Below are positions 5,131-5,941 of a stretch of 5,941 nucleotides of DNA, in pieces. The notes below the pieces were generated by a model. It worked only from the letters and a program-made list of their open reading frames with translations. It ran no database searches and was not told the DNA's origin. The stretch comes from Taibaiella sp. (GTDB lineage Bacteria > Bacteroidota > Bacteroidia > Chitinophagales > Chitinophagaceae). Both the position numbers and the translations under genes were made by a program. The stretch covers positions 1,086 through 7,026 of the forward strand of contig JACFNS010000132.1 in the NCBI GenBank assembly GCA_019454705.1. The letters are read 5' to 3'. Position 1 is the first letter of the stretch, and every line of letters starts with the position of its first letter.

Positions 5131-5941
5131 ATTCGTGTGCTTCCAATCCGTCTATCGCTCTTTCCAGGAAGAATTTCCTTAACTGGTATGGATAAACCTC
5201 GTACCTGGCATTGTCCTCATTAATAAAATATCCTTTTTTCAGCAGGCTGTCAGTTTCATACAACAACGCCAGCGCCTCTTTCCTCTGCCCTATGCGCGAA
5301 AAACATAAAGCCTTGTAATATTTCGCCTCGGGCAGGTAGGGGTTAAGGGACAGGCTTTTATCGAAACAGGCTATAGCGCTGTCATTATTATCCTGCTCGT
5401 ACCAGGTAATACCCATATAACACCAATGCAGGTAATGTGCCCATTCGGGTCCATGCTGCTGGGTTTTGTAATCTATACATTGCTTTATCCAATAACGCGC
5501 AGAATCGTAATCGTCTAACTGCAAATGACAGAGCCCGATGAAGAAATCGTATGGATGGTCCATCACCCCGCTGTTGCCGTTCAATGTTTTTGCCAGGCGA
5601 AAATCCTCCAGCGCCTCCCGGTAATCGCGACTGAAAATACAACGCGTATATGCACGGTATGGCATATACCTGTGGGGGTCGTACTTTGCTGCACTATCTA
5701 AAAAGCGTTTGGCCAGGTCGTGTTTCATCTGTTTGCTAAGGGGCATAGCCTTTTGCTGCCAGAAATAGGCGCGCCACGGGGTTATGGCCAGGGCACTGTC
5801 TAAATATCGCTGACGCTGTTGCGAAAACAAGCGGACCGTATTAGCCTTTTGCCAGTAGTAATCAACCAGGGCAGAATCCTCTTTTGAAACGGGCCGGGGC
5901 GTATGCTTTGTGTCAGGCTGAGCTAACCCCATGTAACAGTT
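5129..5941 (-). CDS. Exported TPR-repeat protein (partial, N-terminus beyond right edge)
   Basis: An ATG at 5932 would give 267 residues, but the frame stays open to the edge (preceded by codons for Asn-Cys-Tyr). The residues CYMGLAQ-PDT look like the end of a signal peptide, so the real start is probably outside the window. Counting from Met 5932, helical tetratricopeptide pairs are seen at about 57-84, 91-118 (YRAYTRCIFSRDYREALEDF), 128-155 (FFIGLCHLQLDDYDSARYWI), 170-198 (CYMGITWYEQDNNDSAIACF, ending SLNP) and 203-230. The spacing of small and aromatic residues fits the 34-residue repeat. Such arrays are protein-interaction scaffolds; no enzymatic domain is present. In this phylum they are often periplasmic, which agrees with the putative signal peptide. 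It is convergent with carbonic anhydrase, ends in the shared terminator, and has no visible partner within the window. Confidence 0.85.
   Translation of the reverse strand, partial: NCYMGLAQPDTKHTPRPVSKEDSALVDYYWQKANTVRLFSQQRQRYLDSALAITPWRAYFWQQKAMPLSKQMKHDLAKRFLDSAAKYDPHRYMPYRAYTRCIFSRDYREALEDFRLAKTLNGNSGVMDHPYDFFIGLCHLQLDDYDSARYWIKQCIDYKTQQHGPEWAHYLHWCYMGITWYEQDNNDSAIACFDKSLSLNPYLPEAKYYKALCFSRIGQRKEALALLYETDSLLKKGYFINEDNARYEVYPYQLRKFFLERAIDGLEAHE

Noticed and set aside
1..5941. Signs of a defence island, prophage, transposon or CRISPR array
   Set aside because: No integrase, transposase, nuclease, toxin-antitoxin pair, terminal repeats or spaced direct repeats were seen. The genes present are ordinary chromosomal families.

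Overview
The window looks like a chromosomal stretch from a Bacteroidota bacterium, most likely a member of the Chitinophagaceae/Sphingobacteriia side of the phylum. This rests on three things. Promoter-like sequences match the Bacteroidota -7 element TAnnTTTG rather than TATAAT. Shine-Dalgarno sequences are nearly absent before the genes. The protein set (a TetR of a type I associate with Bacteroidota, five-helix MscS, beta-carbonic anhydrase, periplasmic-type TPR protein) also fits. Base composition is moderate and even, with no mobile element, CRISPR array, tRNA or rRNA visible. The genus is an inference.

Layout, left to right. (1) A TetR-family repressor (minus strand, C-terminus cut off by the left edge) is divergent from a 181-residue cupin protein. 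Between them lie two near-identical palindromes, TTTGACATYGTCAAR. They contain the -33 and -7 elements of the cupin promoter and a -7 element pointing back at the regulator. This is the clearest regulatory structure in the window. (2) The cupin gene ends tail-to-tail with a 17-bp overlap against an MscS-type mechanosensitive channel gene. (3) Leftward transcription also carries a GNAT acetyltransferase and, 2 bp downstream, an alanine/ornithine-racemase-family PLP enzyme. The channel gene follows after a 68-bp gap with its own -7 element. (4) A 293-bp intergenic region separates this leftward group from rightward genes. It holds a probable GNAT promoter and a leader with two mutually exclusive pairings. 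(5) Rightward, a 100-residue exported or membrane-anchored protein of unknown function precedes a complete beta-class carbonic anhydrase. (6) A strong bidirectional terminator separates the carbonic anhydrase from a convergent TPR-repeat gene that runs off the right edge.

Functionally this looks like several small independent units rather than one system: a self-regulated TetR/cupin switch, a likely racemase/acetyltransferase pathway pair, osmotic protection by the channel, and CO2/bicarbonate interconversion. I see no clear new defence or mobile system. The items most worth following are the dual-operator divergent promoter and the coupled GNAT-racemase pair with its possible attenuating leader.
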